From a virus, in the IMG/VR virus record IMGVR_UViG_3300033388_007160, positions 1 to 64,000 of that record: a stretch of DNA of 64,000 nt. The stretch is one strand, 5' to 3'. Every line of letters starts with the position of its first letter. The stretch's first letter is position 1. Of the stretch, positions 17,027-26,681 are shown piece after piece. The notes under the pieces are model-generated. The model saw only the letters and a list, made by a program, of their open reading frames with translations, searched no databases and had not been told where the DNA came from. The position numbers and the translations under genes were made by a program.

Positions 17027-17557
17027 ATGCCGAAAAAGAATGCCAAGAAAGTAGCGCAGGACGCTAATCCTCAACCCAAGATTGACCTGAATGAGTTCAA
17101 GAAACGCCTGCAGCAAGCACGTGAAGAACGCAAGAAGAATGCCATTGACCTTTACCTGCCGTCGGTTGATATGACCATCAAAGTGGCACCAGCTTCGGCG
17201 AGTGACTATTACTTTGAGGTGCTAAACATCTTCCGCAGCCTGCCTGCTGAAGAGACAGAAAACCGGCCAGTTATACCTGTCAAGACGGAAGAGGGCCGAG
17301 TGCTTGGCATTGACCGGAACCAGGCACGAGTGCTTTTGAAGGCCAGCATAGTAGAACCCGAACTCGATGATGAAGCAGTAGAGTTGCTGTTTAATCTGCC
17401 CATCGGCGAATTCCAGATGCTCATCATGGCCTGCATAGCGGCTTCTGCAAGTAGCATTATTGAGTTAAGCGAAAAGCTGGGCAATGTGGAGACTGGTGGC
17501 CTTGAAGGTTTTTTCGGCACCACTCCCAGTGGTTCGAACGAATTGACGCAGCAATAG
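17027..17557 (+). CDS. Tail assembly chaperone, short form (gpG-like)
   Basis: 176 residues, Lys-rich N-terminus then a helical/mixed domain, ending shortly after 'GLEGFFGT'. Ribosome site AAAAGGAGG. It sits between tail tube and tape measure genes and ends in a region with a TTTTTTC slippery heptamer, as in lambda gpG. It should coat the tape measure during tail assembly. Confidence 0.78.
   Translation: MPKKNAKKVAQDANPQPKIDLNEFKKRLQQAREERKKNAIDLYLPSVDMTIKVAPASASDYYFEVLNIFRSLPAEETENRPVIPVKTEEGRVLGIDRNQARVLLKASIVEPELDDEAVELLFNLPIGEFQMLIMACIAASASSIIELSEKLGNVETGGLEGFFGTTPSGSNELTQQ
17509..17515 (+). promoter_or_regulatory. Slippery heptamer TTTTTTC for -1 frameshifting
   Basis: The zero-frame codons are GGT TTT TTC, so the heptamer T-TTT-TTC fits X-XXY-YYZ. 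A -1 slip continues in an open frame to 17916. The site lies 14 codons before the zero-frame stop. Confidence 0.85.
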
Positions 17558-17916
17558 AGCATCTTGGCAAGCTGCCATCACAGCTTGATTTAGATGAAGC
17601 CCAGTGGGCCGAATTACTGGCCTACCATCGGCTTAAGCGGGCCATGCAAAACATGTGCCCTGATTGCTATGAGAAGACGCGAAGACAGAAGAAAGTCTGC
17701 TTCTGGTGCGGTCGCGAATATACTGAGCTTGATTGGGAGGAAAATGCGAAACGGCGAGCTGAAGCTCCCGATGAAGGCAAAGTTGTCGAGGGAGAAGACG
17801 CCCTCACCCTTCTTATGCTTACATCTAAGCCAAGGAACGAAAAGGCAGAAGCAATAAAGGAACGTCTCTGGAAGCAATGGGCAGAGAAAATGAAGGCCGA
17901 AGGCAAGCTTAAGTAG
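17515..17916 (+). CDS. Tail chaperone extension (gpT part of a gpG-gpT fusion)
   Basis: Entered by a -1 frameshift at 17509-17515; the frame is open across the gpG stop. The first residues after the slip, 'RHHSQWFERIDAAIEHLG', then 'LDEAQWAELLAYHRLKRA', resemble gpT-type chaperone tails. The last ~90 residues hold two CxxC pairs ('CPDC', 'CFWC'), a likely zinc site. An ATG at 17644 lies in frame but has no clear ribosome site, so the fusion is preferred. Only a minor fraction of ribosomes would make it. Confidence 0.78.
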   Translation, partial: RHHSQWFERIDAAIEHLGKLPSQLDLDEAQWAELLAYHRLKRAMQNMCPDCYEKTRRQKKVCFWCGREYTELDWEENAKRRAEAPDEGKVVEGEDALTLLMLTSKPRNEKAEAIKERLWKQWAEKMKAEGKLK

Positions 17917-17930
17917 CTTGCCGATGTGTA

Positions 17931-20900
17931 ATGAGGCTTGAGGATTATATCGTAACTAAGTTTGAAGCCGATACGCGAGGCCTACAGACAGCCCTCAACC
18001 AGATTCAGCAGGCCTTTGCTCAGGTTGCCCAGAATATTGTTGCCAGTGTTCAAGGAGCTTCCCGGCAGGCAGGGCAAGCAGCAGCCCAGATCGCCCAACA
18101 AGCAGCTCAGGCAACACAGGCGGCAACTCAGCAGGCTATTGCTGCTATAACAGCCAGTGCACGACGGACACCGGCAGCCGTCCAACCAGTAGCTGTAGCA
18201 CTTGACCAAGTTAGAGTCCCTGCTCGACAGGCCACTGACCAGTTTGAAGAACTCAGCCGAATGCTGGGGCAGGCTTCAAGCTCTTTCCGGCGGTCGGCCC
18301 GCACCATCATAACTGGTATTGAAAGCTTGGATGTCCTCTCGGTTCGCCTTGACCGGGCCTCCATGATGATGTGGCGCTTCACCATGGCCGTTATCCCCTT
18401 CCGGATGCTGGCTTTCTATTTGGGTGCCTTTACGGCAGGCCTTGCAGGATATGTTCGCCAGATTGTGATGGCCGCCGGGCAGCTTGAAACGGCCCGTAAG
18501 GCTTTTGAGGCTGCTACCGGTTCAATACAGGAAGCCAATGAAATCATTGAATACGTCCGGCAGCAAGCACCGAAAATCCGCTACACACTGGCACAAATCA
18601 TTGAAGCTGCACGTATCCTCACAGTTGCTGGTTATGACGTAAAAGAACTCCTCATGCCGATGGCTGACTTGGCTGCCGGTATCAACCAAGCCGGTGTAGA
18701 CATAGCCTCAGCGGCCCGTGCATTCGTGGACGCCATGCATGGCGAATTCCGGCGCTTGAAGAACACATTCGACATCACGAAGCAGGAAGTCTTGAAGTTT
18801 GCAGAAGGTGCTATTGATGCTCAGGGGCGGGTTGTTGATAAGGCCAAGCTTCAATACGGCATTCTGATGGCTATCCAGGAGAAGTATGGTGGGGCCAATC
18901 AGGCCGCTATGGAGTCAATCGCCGGTGCCTGGGCCAACTTCTCAGACAGCATGACGAGACTCGCTCAAGCTGCCGGTCAGAACTTGGTGCCCTTCTTCGT
19001 CAAACTTTTGAACACCGCAGGCCGTTTCCTGAATGTGCTTGAAAGACTGGCCCAGACACCATTCACACGAGCCCTCATAACTTGGGTTCCGCTTATCGGT
19101 GCATTAACCACAGGCCTTGGGACACTGCTCGCTTTGATGTCCATGCTGGCTATCCACTTGCAAGGTATAACCGCGATGTATCGTGCTTGGTTGCATACGG
19201 GCCAAGAAGCCGAGCTTAACCTTATCCGTGCCCACAATCAGCTCCAGCAGGCCGAGGCAGAACTTGCTGCCATCCAGACGGCACGAATGACGGAATATTT
19301 GCCGCTGCTTCGTCTGCAGCTTGAGATGCAGCAAGAACAATTGCGGCTGAATGAATTGATTAGACAGAGAGAGCTCGAAATCGCAAGGGCCGAGGCAATT
19401 CAAGAATTGACAGAAGCGGGACAGCCTGTGCCCGAACGGCTTCGGGTTGGTAGAAGGAGCGTAGAGGAAATCAATGAACAAATCAGCGAAGTCCAACAAC
19501 GGTATGAACAGCTTCAGCGTCAAGCTGAGGCAGCAGGCCTGATACTCAGCTTGCCAGAATTGCGAGCTGCTTTGCCGCAGATTAACGAACAGCTTGCCCG
19601 TGCGCGACGTACATATGCTGGAATAAGTGAACGTCTAGAAGAAGCCCGCCAACGAAGAAGAGAGTTGAGCGATCACCTGCGAATGGAAATACAGGATGCC
19701 GCCCTAAGAAGAGACCTTGAAGCCCAGCATGAACAGTTAGTGGTTGAAATTGTCGGTCTTGAGGAAGCAGAAGAACGACAACGGCAACGCATAGGTCAAC
19801 TTGAGAGACAGCGAGAGCAAACATTGCAACGCATAGCAGCAGCCGAGGAGGCTTATGTTGCTGCACTCCGAGGCGAACACGGCGAACGTGTCCGCAATAT
19901 CGCATTGATGCGTGAGGAATTGCAGCTCCAGCAGCAACAAGTTACGTTTGCGCGGCAATTTAGAGAAGCTTTCCTCGGTGCTTTGGGCTTCCCAATTGGG
20001 ATGGTGCGTGGGACAGCGGGATTGGGCGTAGCAGTGGTTGGTGGCTTGGGTCGAATTCTTGGTGGTTTGGTTGGCATGGCCGTCTGGGGAGCACTTATAG
20101 CTGCACTGTATGAACTCGCTCGGTTTCTGAAGGACTATCTCTATCGCAGAATCCATACCTTTGCTACCGAAGTAGAAAAATTGAAGAAGAGCCTAAATGA
20201 ACTCGATGGCACGACTGTTGAGCTGGTCCCGGCACTGAAAGAACTCAAGAATAGCATAGAAAAGACCAAACAGCGTTTCGATGCCGTTGAAATGGCCTAC
20301 CGAACGGCTGCACTTCCACCGCCGTGGACACGAGCTGGCTTTCCTAAAGCGGCAGCAGCAGCTTTGGGACTCGGTATAGGATTCAGTATAGGGCTACCTT
20401 TTGGTCCTGCTCTCGGTGCAGTGCTGGGTATGGTGGTTCCTGCAGGGCCCGTAACGCTGGGTTATGCATTTAGGTCGGTTCCCGAAGAGAGACGTGGGGC
20501 GGTTATCCGTGAAGTAGTTAATGTGCTGATTGAAGAAGGTCGTATCTCTCCTGAGCTAAAAGAATTACTATCGCGCTATGGTGCTGTGGAACTGATACCC
20601 GACGAAGAACTTGCCAAGCTTCGCGTGACCAAAGAAGACATGGAAGTAGTTAAGCAGCATTATCAGGAGCAACTTAAGGCAGCCAAAGACCTGATCCAAG
20701 AAGAAAAGCAACGAGCCCAGCATTATGACGAAGTTGCTCGGAGACAACTTGACAACATCGAAAGGTTGGGCCAACAGAAGCAATTTAGCGAACTAATTGG
20801 CCGCGATTGGGACAAAGTAGCTGCAGCGATTCGGGCTTCCGACCATCCTGCAGCGGCTCTGGCAGATACTTACAGCAAAATGGAAGAAAGACTGCAAAAT

Positions 20901-22508
20901 CAGATTGACTCGGTGCAGGACATCGAGAAAGAAATGGAAAAGCAAGTTAAACAGGGCCGTGATGCCAATGAAGTAGCAGCCGAATATCGTCAAAAAGTCC
21001 AGCAAGCCCAACGGGCCTATGAGCAACTGGTATACATCGTGAATATGCACAATCAGATTGATGAACGCAACCGCGAAAATCGCGAGGAGCTTATCCGGCA
21101 AGAAAGAGAGAGGCTTGAGCTTGCCCAGCAACTTCTGGTTGTCTTTGAGGCCCAGCAGCGGGCTATTGAAGGCCAGATAGCCGCTCAAACCTTGCGGGCT
21201 GCAGGGGCTGGTGGTCTGGCAACCGAGAGATTTCAGGCTGCATTGAGGTTTGCCGAGGCCGAAGCGGAATTCCGTGCCCGCAAGTTCCGTGAGGCACGCA
21301 AAGACTACGCTGAAGCTATTGAACATCTCCGGCGGGCCGAGGAACAGCAGATAGCCATCGAGAAACAGCTTGCCCAGGCTCAAACCGACCCTGTGCGACA
21401 GGCTCAGGAGATGCTGCGTATCATTGACAGGCAGATAGAGAACGAGCGGCGCTGGTATGCTTTCCGGCGACGCTGGGTGCAGGAGAATATCAGGGATGAG
21501 AGTCAAAGGCAGATGCTGCTTCGGGGCCTTGAGGAAGACCATCAACGGCGACTTGAATTGCTTGAGAGGCGGCGTCAGACACAAGCTGCCGAGGTTGAAG
21601 CGGCTTATCGCCGGAGGCTAATCGCCCAGTATCAAGTCCTGAAACAGCAGGCTGCCGACCATGGGGCCACGAAAGCCCAGTTGCTGTGGTATGACATCAA
21701 AATCGCCGAACAGCAGGAAGCTATAGCACGTGCTCAGGGCAAGGTAAATGAAGCCGCCAAATACACGGCACAAATCCAGCACCTGCAGCTTGAACAGGAG
21801 AGGCAGCTCTATGTAGATACCGAAGCTCGGCTGAAGGCTGTGCAGGAATACAACAGAGCCTATGGCACAACGATAGAGAACATCCGGCAGGTTGGGCGGC
21901 AGTTGTATGAAGTGCAAATCCAGGAAGCCCGCTGGCTTGAGGCACATGGCCGTGTCAATGAAGCAATGAAGAAGTATGCCGAAGCCCAGCAGACACTTAT
22001 CTCCACGCAGCAACAGGAACTTGATTATCATAGGACGCGACTCCAACTGGCCGAGAAACTGTATAAGCTGGGCATGATTTCTGAGGGCCAACTGGCCGCC
22101 ATACGGCAGCAAGCAGCACGGCAAGCCTTGGCGCTGGCCCGCGAGTGGGGTTTGAACACGAAAGAAGGCATGGAAGCCTACATGCGTTATCTGGACATCA
22201 TCAACAACCAGACAGCCGACAAGACTGAGGCACTAATTAGGAAGGTTATTGGAGCACCACAAGAGGCTTTAGAACAGATACTCTCACCGGCCACGTTGCA
22301 ACGTTATTTCGGCCAGCTTGAAGGGACCATCATGCCACTCACTCAAGCCATGTCGGCGGATATAGTCTCATTCAACAAAGGCGAACTGACCATCCGGATA
22401 CGGCTTGATGGCCTGCCTGAAAACATTGACAACCAGATTAAGCAGGCCATACATGAGGGTATAGATGCTATGGCCCGAACCATTGCAGGAGCACTGAACG
22501 GGCGATGA
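17931..22508 (+). CDS. Tail tape measure protein
   Basis: 1525 residues, the longest gene here. Gln/Ala/Arg/Glu-rich coiled-coil helix for most of its length, with two hydrophobic blocks (about residues 690-730 and 800-850) that may enter the host membrane. In siphoviruses about 1.5 angstrom per residue gives a tail near 230 nm, a rough estimate only. It follows the chaperone pair by 14 bases and overlaps the tail hub gene by 4. Confidence 0.92.
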   Translation: MRLEDYIVTKFEADTRGLQTALNQIQQAFAQVAQNIVASVQGASRQAGQAAAQIAQQAAQATQAATQQAIAAITASARRTPAAVQPVAVALDQVRVPARQATDQFEELSRMLGQASSSFRRSARTIITGIESLDVLSVRLDRASMMMWRFTMAVIPFRMLAFYLGAFTAGLAGYVRQIVMAAGQLETARKAFEAATGSIQEANEIIEYVRQQAPKIRYTLAQIIEAARILTVAGYDVKELLMPMADLAAGINQAGVDIASAARAFVDAMHGEFRRLKNTFDITKQEVLKFAEGAIDAQGRVVDKAKLQYGILMAIQEKYGGANQAAMESIAGAWANFSDSMTRLAQAAGQNLVPFFVKLLNTAGRFLNVLERLAQTPFTRALITWVPLIGALTTGLGTLLALMSMLAIHLQGITAMYRAWLHTGQEAELNLIRAHNQLQQAEAELAAIQTARMTEYLPLLRLQLEMQQEQLRLNELIRQRELEIARAEAIQELTEAGQPVPERLRVGRRSVEEINEQISEVQQRYEQLQRQAEAAGLILSLPELRAALPQINEQLARARRTYAGISERLEEARQRRRELSDHLRMEIQDAALRRDLEAQHEQLVVEIVGLEEAEERQRQRIGQLERQREQTLQRIAAAEEAYVAALRGEHGERVRNIALMREELQLQQQQVTFARQFREAFLGALGFPIGMVRGTAGLGVAVVGGLGRILGGLVGMAVWGALIAALYELARFLKDYLYRRIHTFATEVEKLKKSLNELDGTTVELVPALKELKNSIEKTKQRFDAVEMAYRTAALPPPWTRAGFPKAAAAALGLGIGFSIGLPFGPALGAVLGMVVPAGPVTLGYAFRSVPEERRGAVIREVVNVLIEEGRISPELKELLSRYGAVELIPDEELAKLRVTKEDMEVVKQHYQEQLKAAKDLIQEEKQRAQHYDEVARRQLDNIERLGQQKQFSELIGRDWDKVAAAIRASDHPAAALADTYSKMEERLQNQIDSVQDIEKEMEKQVKQGRDANEVAAEYRQKVQQAQRAYEQLVYIVNMHNQIDERNRENREELIRQERERLELAQQLLVVFEAQQRAIEGQIAAQTLRAAGAGGLATERFQAALRFAEAEAEFRARKFREARKDYAEAIEHLRRAEEQQIAIEKQLAQAQTDPVRQAQEMLRIIDRQIENERRWYAFRRRWVQENIRDESQRQMLLRGLEEDHQRRLELLERRRQTQAAEVEAAYRRRLIAQYQVLKQQAADHGATKAQLLWYDIKIAEQQEAIARAQGKVNEAAKYTAQIQHLQLEQERQLYVDTEARLKAVQEYNRAYGTTIENIRQVGRQLYEVQIQEARWLEAHGRVNEAMKKYAEAQQTLISTQQQELDYHRTRLQLAEKLYKLGMISEGQLAAIRQQAARQALALAREWGLNTKEGMEAYMRYLDIINNQTADKTEALIRKVIGAPQEALEQILSPATLQRYFGQLEGTIMPLTQAMSADIVSFNKGELTIRIRLDGLPENIDNQIKQAIHEGIDAMARTIAGALNGR

Positions 22509-24706
22509 GCAACGGCACACAATTGCTCACCGTAAAAGTCCGCAAGCCGACGAAGCTGCTCAGTCGGCCTTGGGAGACTAAGCTTGACTTGATTGGCCGG
22601 AATACTCGTGACCTCAACAGTCACGGTGTCTATATCCAAAAACACGCGAAGGTTCTGATGTTGCCGCCGATTGTCAGGCCTGAAAACTACCCTTGGGCGA
22701 GAGCCGATTACACTCTTCACCCTTCTTCAGATGACTTCTTTGATGGCCGTAACTGGGGCGGGGCTGAAGGATATTACGTGGGCCACGTGGGCAATGCCAG
22801 CGAAGCCTGGGCTGCCTGGCTGAGTCCTTCGCATACCATTGAAGCCGACCGGGGCTTGCAGGTTACGCTAATCTGGTCGCCGCCTGCTGGCGATGAAGTT
22901 GTGCCCCGCATTGAAATCTTCCCCCGCATAGACTACAACCGTAGCACGACAATCAACGGCGTGACTTATTACTTTGCTCCACTTGCATTTGCCATCAATT
23001 CGCAGATGGTCTTCGAGGTTTATGAGTATGAATATGACAGCTATGAACAGTTCGAGAACAATCCTGCTCAGATACTTGTGCGGCGTTATCAGCATCCCAT
23101 TCTGGCCCAGCGGGGCACTCAGATTATGGGCGTCTTCCGCATCATTCCCATTGAGGCAGACGGCTTCGTCGTGGAGTCGCCCATCCTCAAGGATGGTGGC
23201 TTTGTTTACATCAGCCGGATACAGCGTGAGAATTTGAAGCTCTTCCCAGCAGGCGGTTGCGGCATAAGGTCTCTGGCCGGAGGATTTGCAGTTTTTAGCT
23301 TTGTTCCTTTGGAATTCCCAAGCGAAGGCTATGTAATTGGCCCCAAGCAAAGCAAACGACAGGAAGACGATAAATGGGTTTCGGTTAGTTTCCATGCTTA
23401 CACGCCTACCGGCACGGCAGTGGCCGGGACCATTGTTGACCCCGAAACTGGCGATGTTATCACCACAGGCGAAACATTTCAGGAATACGCCTACAAGGTT
23501 ACACTTTACTCAACCGACGGCATCCATACTCCGGTGGTTAATTATGTTAAGTGCGATGTGGAAGGCGAGACTGAGACCAGCTCAGAAGAAGAGATAGACA
23601 TCTCCAATGAGGTCCGGATTCAAGAGCAGGTTTCGGGCAACCTGATGGGCCATCGGGCTACGATTAGCCTGCACAATCCCAACGGTGAATATACGGAACT
23701 GGCCCTAAGGCCCATGAATGAGATTGACGTGGACATCAAAGGCCAAGACCGGGCCATCTTCTATACCCTCAATCCCAAGATAGAACTCTGGAAGGTGCCG
23801 GAGAAGGAAGCACCCTGGATTGAATGGGAATGCGGCGACATGTGGGTGCGCCTTGAGCATTATGTGCTGACAGATGAGGATGTTTATGACGGCCTCGACC
23901 TCAAGACTGCCGTGTCAAACTTCCTGCAACGGCTTGGCATACCGTCGGATAAGATAGATATTGACGATGAAGCCTCGTCTATCATGCTGCCGAAGTCGCG
24001 CAGCTCACAAGACCCCCTCTTCCGGCCACGCCTTGGGGCAACGGCTGCTGAATTCCTGAGGGACTTGCATCACAAGTTCTGTTCCGACTGGATTATGCGT
24101 TTCCGAGGCGATGGCACGTTTGAATTGAAGCCTGCTGACTCCAGCACCATTGCCCGAACCTACTACCTAAGTCATGAAACCGCTGAGCAGCTATATCAGC
24201 AGGCCTTAGAAGATTATCAAGCGGGGCTGGGCGAAGAGCCTGACCCCGAAGATTATAGCTACTTTGTCTCCAATCTCACTGTAGAACTTTTGCACGACAA
24301 GTTTTACAACGAGATTTGGGTGATTGGCGAAGATTCAGCCACAGGCCGTCCTCTTGTCGCATTTTGGATGGACTACCGCAGTCAAACTGACCGCGATTAT
24401 CTGTATTTCGTCGGCGAAAGACGAGTTGCTATCTTCATCACGCGCATTAACAATCAAGACATGCTCAATTTTGTATGCCAGCAAGCAGTCAACCGCTACG
24501 GCAAGGTAAGGCGACGGATTTCGTTTAGGACGAAGTTTGACCCGGCCCTCTGGCCGGGAGACTTTATCCAGATTTACGGCTACGCCAATATATTCCGCGT
24601 AGAGAACATTGACACGAGAATTGAACCCGGCACCGTGACGATGCGGGGAGGCGAACCGACCGATATAGTTGAGTGCCAGATTACAGCCATCGAATGGCCT
24701 ACATAG
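22505..24706 (+). CDS. Tail tip / hub protein (distal tail or tail-associated type)
   Basis: 733 residues starting in an ATGA overlap with the tape measure. Mixed beta structure with a C-terminal part ('LGATAAEFLRDLHHKF', 'MRFRGDGTFELKPAD') that resembles hub proteins of gp27/Tal type. The gene directly after the tape measure is normally a tail-tip component. No peptidase motif is recognised. Confidence 0.7.
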   Translation: MSNGTQLLTVKVRKPTKLLSRPWETKLDLIGRNTRDLNSHGVYIQKHAKVLMLPPIVRPENYPWARADYTLHPSSDDFFDGRNWGGAEGYYVGHVGNASEAWAAWLSPSHTIEADRGLQVTLIWSPPAGDEVVPRIEIFPRIDYNRSTTINGVTYYFAPLAFAINSQMVFEVYEYEYDSYEQFENNPAQILVRRYQHPILAQRGTQIMGVFRIIPIEADGFVVESPILKDGGFVYISRIQRENLKLFPAGGCGIRSLAGGFAVFSFVPLEFPSEGYVIGPKQSKRQEDDKWVSVSFHAYTPTGTAVAGTIVDPETGDVITTGETFQEYAYKVTLYSTDGIHTPVVNYVKCDVEGETETSSEEEIDISNEVRIQEQVSGNLMGHRATISLHNPNGEYTELALRPMNEIDVDIKGQDRAIFYTLNPKIELWKVPEKEAPWIEWECGDMWVRLEHYVLTDEDVYDGLDLKTAVSNFLQRLGIPSDKIDIDDEASSIMLPKSRSSQDPLFRPRLGATAAEFLRDLHHKFCSDWIMRFRGDGTFELKPADSSTIARTYYLSHETAEQLYQQALEDYQAGLGEEPDPEDYSYFVSNLTVELLHDKFYNEIWVIGEDSATGRPLVAFWMDYRSQTDRDYLYFVGERRVAIFITRINNQDMLNFVCQQAVNRYGKVRRRISFRTKFDPALWPGDFIQIYGYANIFRVENIDTRIEPGTVTMRGGEPTDIVECQITAIEWPT

Positions 24707-24722
24707 GGGGCTTGACAGGCAT

Positions 24723-26129
24723 ATGCTGAGCGGTGATGCTTTACACAGGCTGCGAGAGGCAATCGAAAGAAAAATAGCACGCCAGGCTACTGGCGTGGAA
24801 GTTGTCCTTGACTACGGGGCCTCGCTTGAGAACCTGATAAAGACGTTGCAGCAGGCCGGAGAAACGATTGAAGGTGAAACTGTCTCACGCGGGGCCACGT
24901 GGTCTTATCTATTGCCCAGCAGCCAGTTTGGTTATGATGAGAGAACAATCGGATTGTGGCATTTCGAAGAAGGCAGCGGGGGCCAGGCCGCTGATGCGTC
25001 GCCTAACGGCAACACTCTCACCTTGGTTGATACGACTTGGACAAGCGGCAAGTGGGGCAGTGGCCTGTCTTTTAACGGGTCTTCTAGCTATTGCTATGGC
25101 AGCCTCACTTACACTGAACGCCTTGGGCACTACCTCTACGTCGCTGGATGGTTCAACCCATCGGGGAATGGGCCGCTGATTTACTGGCCTTCTGTTATCC
25201 TGCTTGCCATTGATAGCGGCAGACTGGTAGTTACCATTGATTCGGTTGACTATGTCGGGCCATCCGTCCAGACAGGCGAGTGGCAGCTCCTGCATTGTCA
25301 ATTCTTTGACGGACGGGTTTATCTGGGCGTCAATGATGTTATCACCTGGCACGATCACAGCAGCGAGGAGCTTAGTCCCCTGTATTCAACTTTCTATGTG
25401 GGCCGAGATGATACGAGCTATTACAACGGTCTCGCCGATGAGATACTTGTAGCTGCCGATGTGTTTGTGCAAGAAGACTTTCAGTATCCACGTGACTGGG
25501 CTTATACATCATCTATTGGCCACTGGCGCTTCAATGAAGGCGCAGGCAATATGGCCTTCAACCTGCTGATGTCTTACAGACCTCTGACGCTCGTCAATCA
25601 TACTTGGACTGATGGCTGGCTGGGGTCGGCTGTGGCATTCAATGCGGATGGTTATGCATATTATGCACAAGATGCAACAAATCTCAGCCGTTTTGGGCTT
25701 GAAATGTGCGTCCAGTTTGACGATGTGTCTGCTTCACAGGTTCTTGCTTATCAGGAGGGGGCTTTGCGGGTAACCTGGTCGCCGGGCCAGCTTGAGGTTT
25801 ACATCGCAAGCCTTACACCAGCAACTTTCACCTTTGAACTGCCGACTATCAGTAGCAGCAACTGGTATATCATTTCGGTGCAATATGACAATAATGCAGT
25901 GACGGCCTGGCTGAATGGGCTTAAGGTAGGCGAAGCTTCGGCCAGTGGCACGGTTGATTTGGCTTCGGCCAATTTCTTGCTGGGCGGCGACGGCACAAAC
26001 GGTTTGATAGGCAAGCTTGACTACGCTATGATAAATCGTGGGCCGGTCAGGCCCTTCTATCGTGTGCTTCCACGCTGGCTTATCGGCCAGCATGGGTTTG
26101 AAAGGGCCGATGACTGGATATTACTTTAG
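24723..26129 (+). CDS. Tail protein with two LamG/concanavalin-like domains
   Basis: 468 residues. Two copies of a jelly-roll carbohydrate-binding layout are seen: 'IGLWHFEEGSGGQAADAS' ... 'YVGRDD' and 'IGHWRFNEGAGNMAFNL' ... 'LLGGDGTNGLIGKLDYAM'. Such domains bind sugars or proteins, so a receptor-recognition role is likely. The start at 24723 (just after the hub gene) is preferred over starts inside that gene. Confidence 0.75.
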   Translation: MLSGDALHRLREAIERKIARQATGVEVVLDYGASLENLIKTLQQAGETIEGETVSRGATWSYLLPSSQFGYDERTIGLWHFEEGSGGQAADASPNGNTLTLVDTTWTSGKWGSGLSFNGSSSYCYGSLTYTERLGHYLYVAGWFNPSGNGPLIYWPSVILLAIDSGRLVVTIDSVDYVGPSVQTGEWQLLHCQFFDGRVYLGVNDVITWHDHSSEELSPLYSTFYVGRDDTSYYNGLADEILVAADVFVQEDFQYPRDWAYTSSIGHWRFNEGAGNMAFNLLMSYRPLTLVNHTWTDGWLGSAVAFNADGYAYYAQDATNLSRFGLEMCVQFDDVSASQVLAYQEGALRVTWSPGQLEVYIASLTPATFTFELPTISSSNWYIISVQYDNNAVTAWLNGLKVGEASASGTVDLASANFLLGGDGTNGLIGKLDYAMINRGPVRPFYRVLPRWLIGQHGFERADDWILL

Positions 26130-26144
26130 TGGAGGATGATAACC

Positions 26145-26681
26145 ATGGTGCTGATGGCCTATGCAGTTGACCCTGTAACCCTGAGGAATTACGTGCGGCT
26201 TACCAACCGGCGCAAGATGCCCGAAGAGGAACTGCCTGAAGTTGAGTTGCCCGACAACGTTAAGATTGGCCCCACGGATAACTTGGGTAACATCCGGCAG
26301 AAGGCCATGCGGGCCTTGATAACCTTCCTCTCGTCTGAACCCAAACCGATAGAAGAAGGCAGGTATGTCTGGATTGAAACAGCTCTACTGCCTATCATCG
26401 CCATTGACCCTACTAACTACCAGATGGCTCTGCGGCATTTTGCTGACCAAGTGCAAAAGCTAAATATCTCAGCAGTGCGGGGTTACTGGTTCAAACCCAG
26501 CGAGTGGCAAGGGACTCGTCATTGGATACCGCCTTACTGGTTTACAGATTGGTCGGCCACGCTGATTCATGGATGCTTCGAGGAAGGGTATCACGAGTGG
26601 GAAGTACGGTCTCTTAAAGGCCAAAAGCGAAAAGAAACGAATTCAACCGAGGAGTGTAGCAAATATCACAAATGCACATGA
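26145..26681 (+). CDS. Hypothetical tail-region protein
   Basis: 178 residues, ATG at 26145 with GGAGG nine bases before it (the ATG at 26136 directly abuts that site). Proline/Trp-rich in its second half ('GTRHWIPPYWFTDW'). Lies between tail-fibre type genes and overlaps the membrane glycosyltransferase gene. Not recognised. Confidence 0.5.
   Translation: MVLMAYAVDPVTLRNYVRLTNRRKMPEEELPEVELPDNVKIGPTDNLGNIRQKAMRALITFLSSEPKPIEEGRYVWIETALLPIIAIDPTNYQMALRHFADQVQKLNISAVRGYWFKPSEWQGTRHWIPPYWFTDWSATLIHGCFEEGYHEWEVRSLKGQKRKETNSTEECSKYHKCT

Noticed and set aside
17594-17857. Independent small + strand frame next to the gpT extension
   Set aside because: It lies in another frame from the frameshifted chaperone product, which fits a known family layout.
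20793-22124. Minus-strand open frames opposite the tape measure gene
   Set aside because: Low-complexity reverse of a coiled-coil gene; no start signals.
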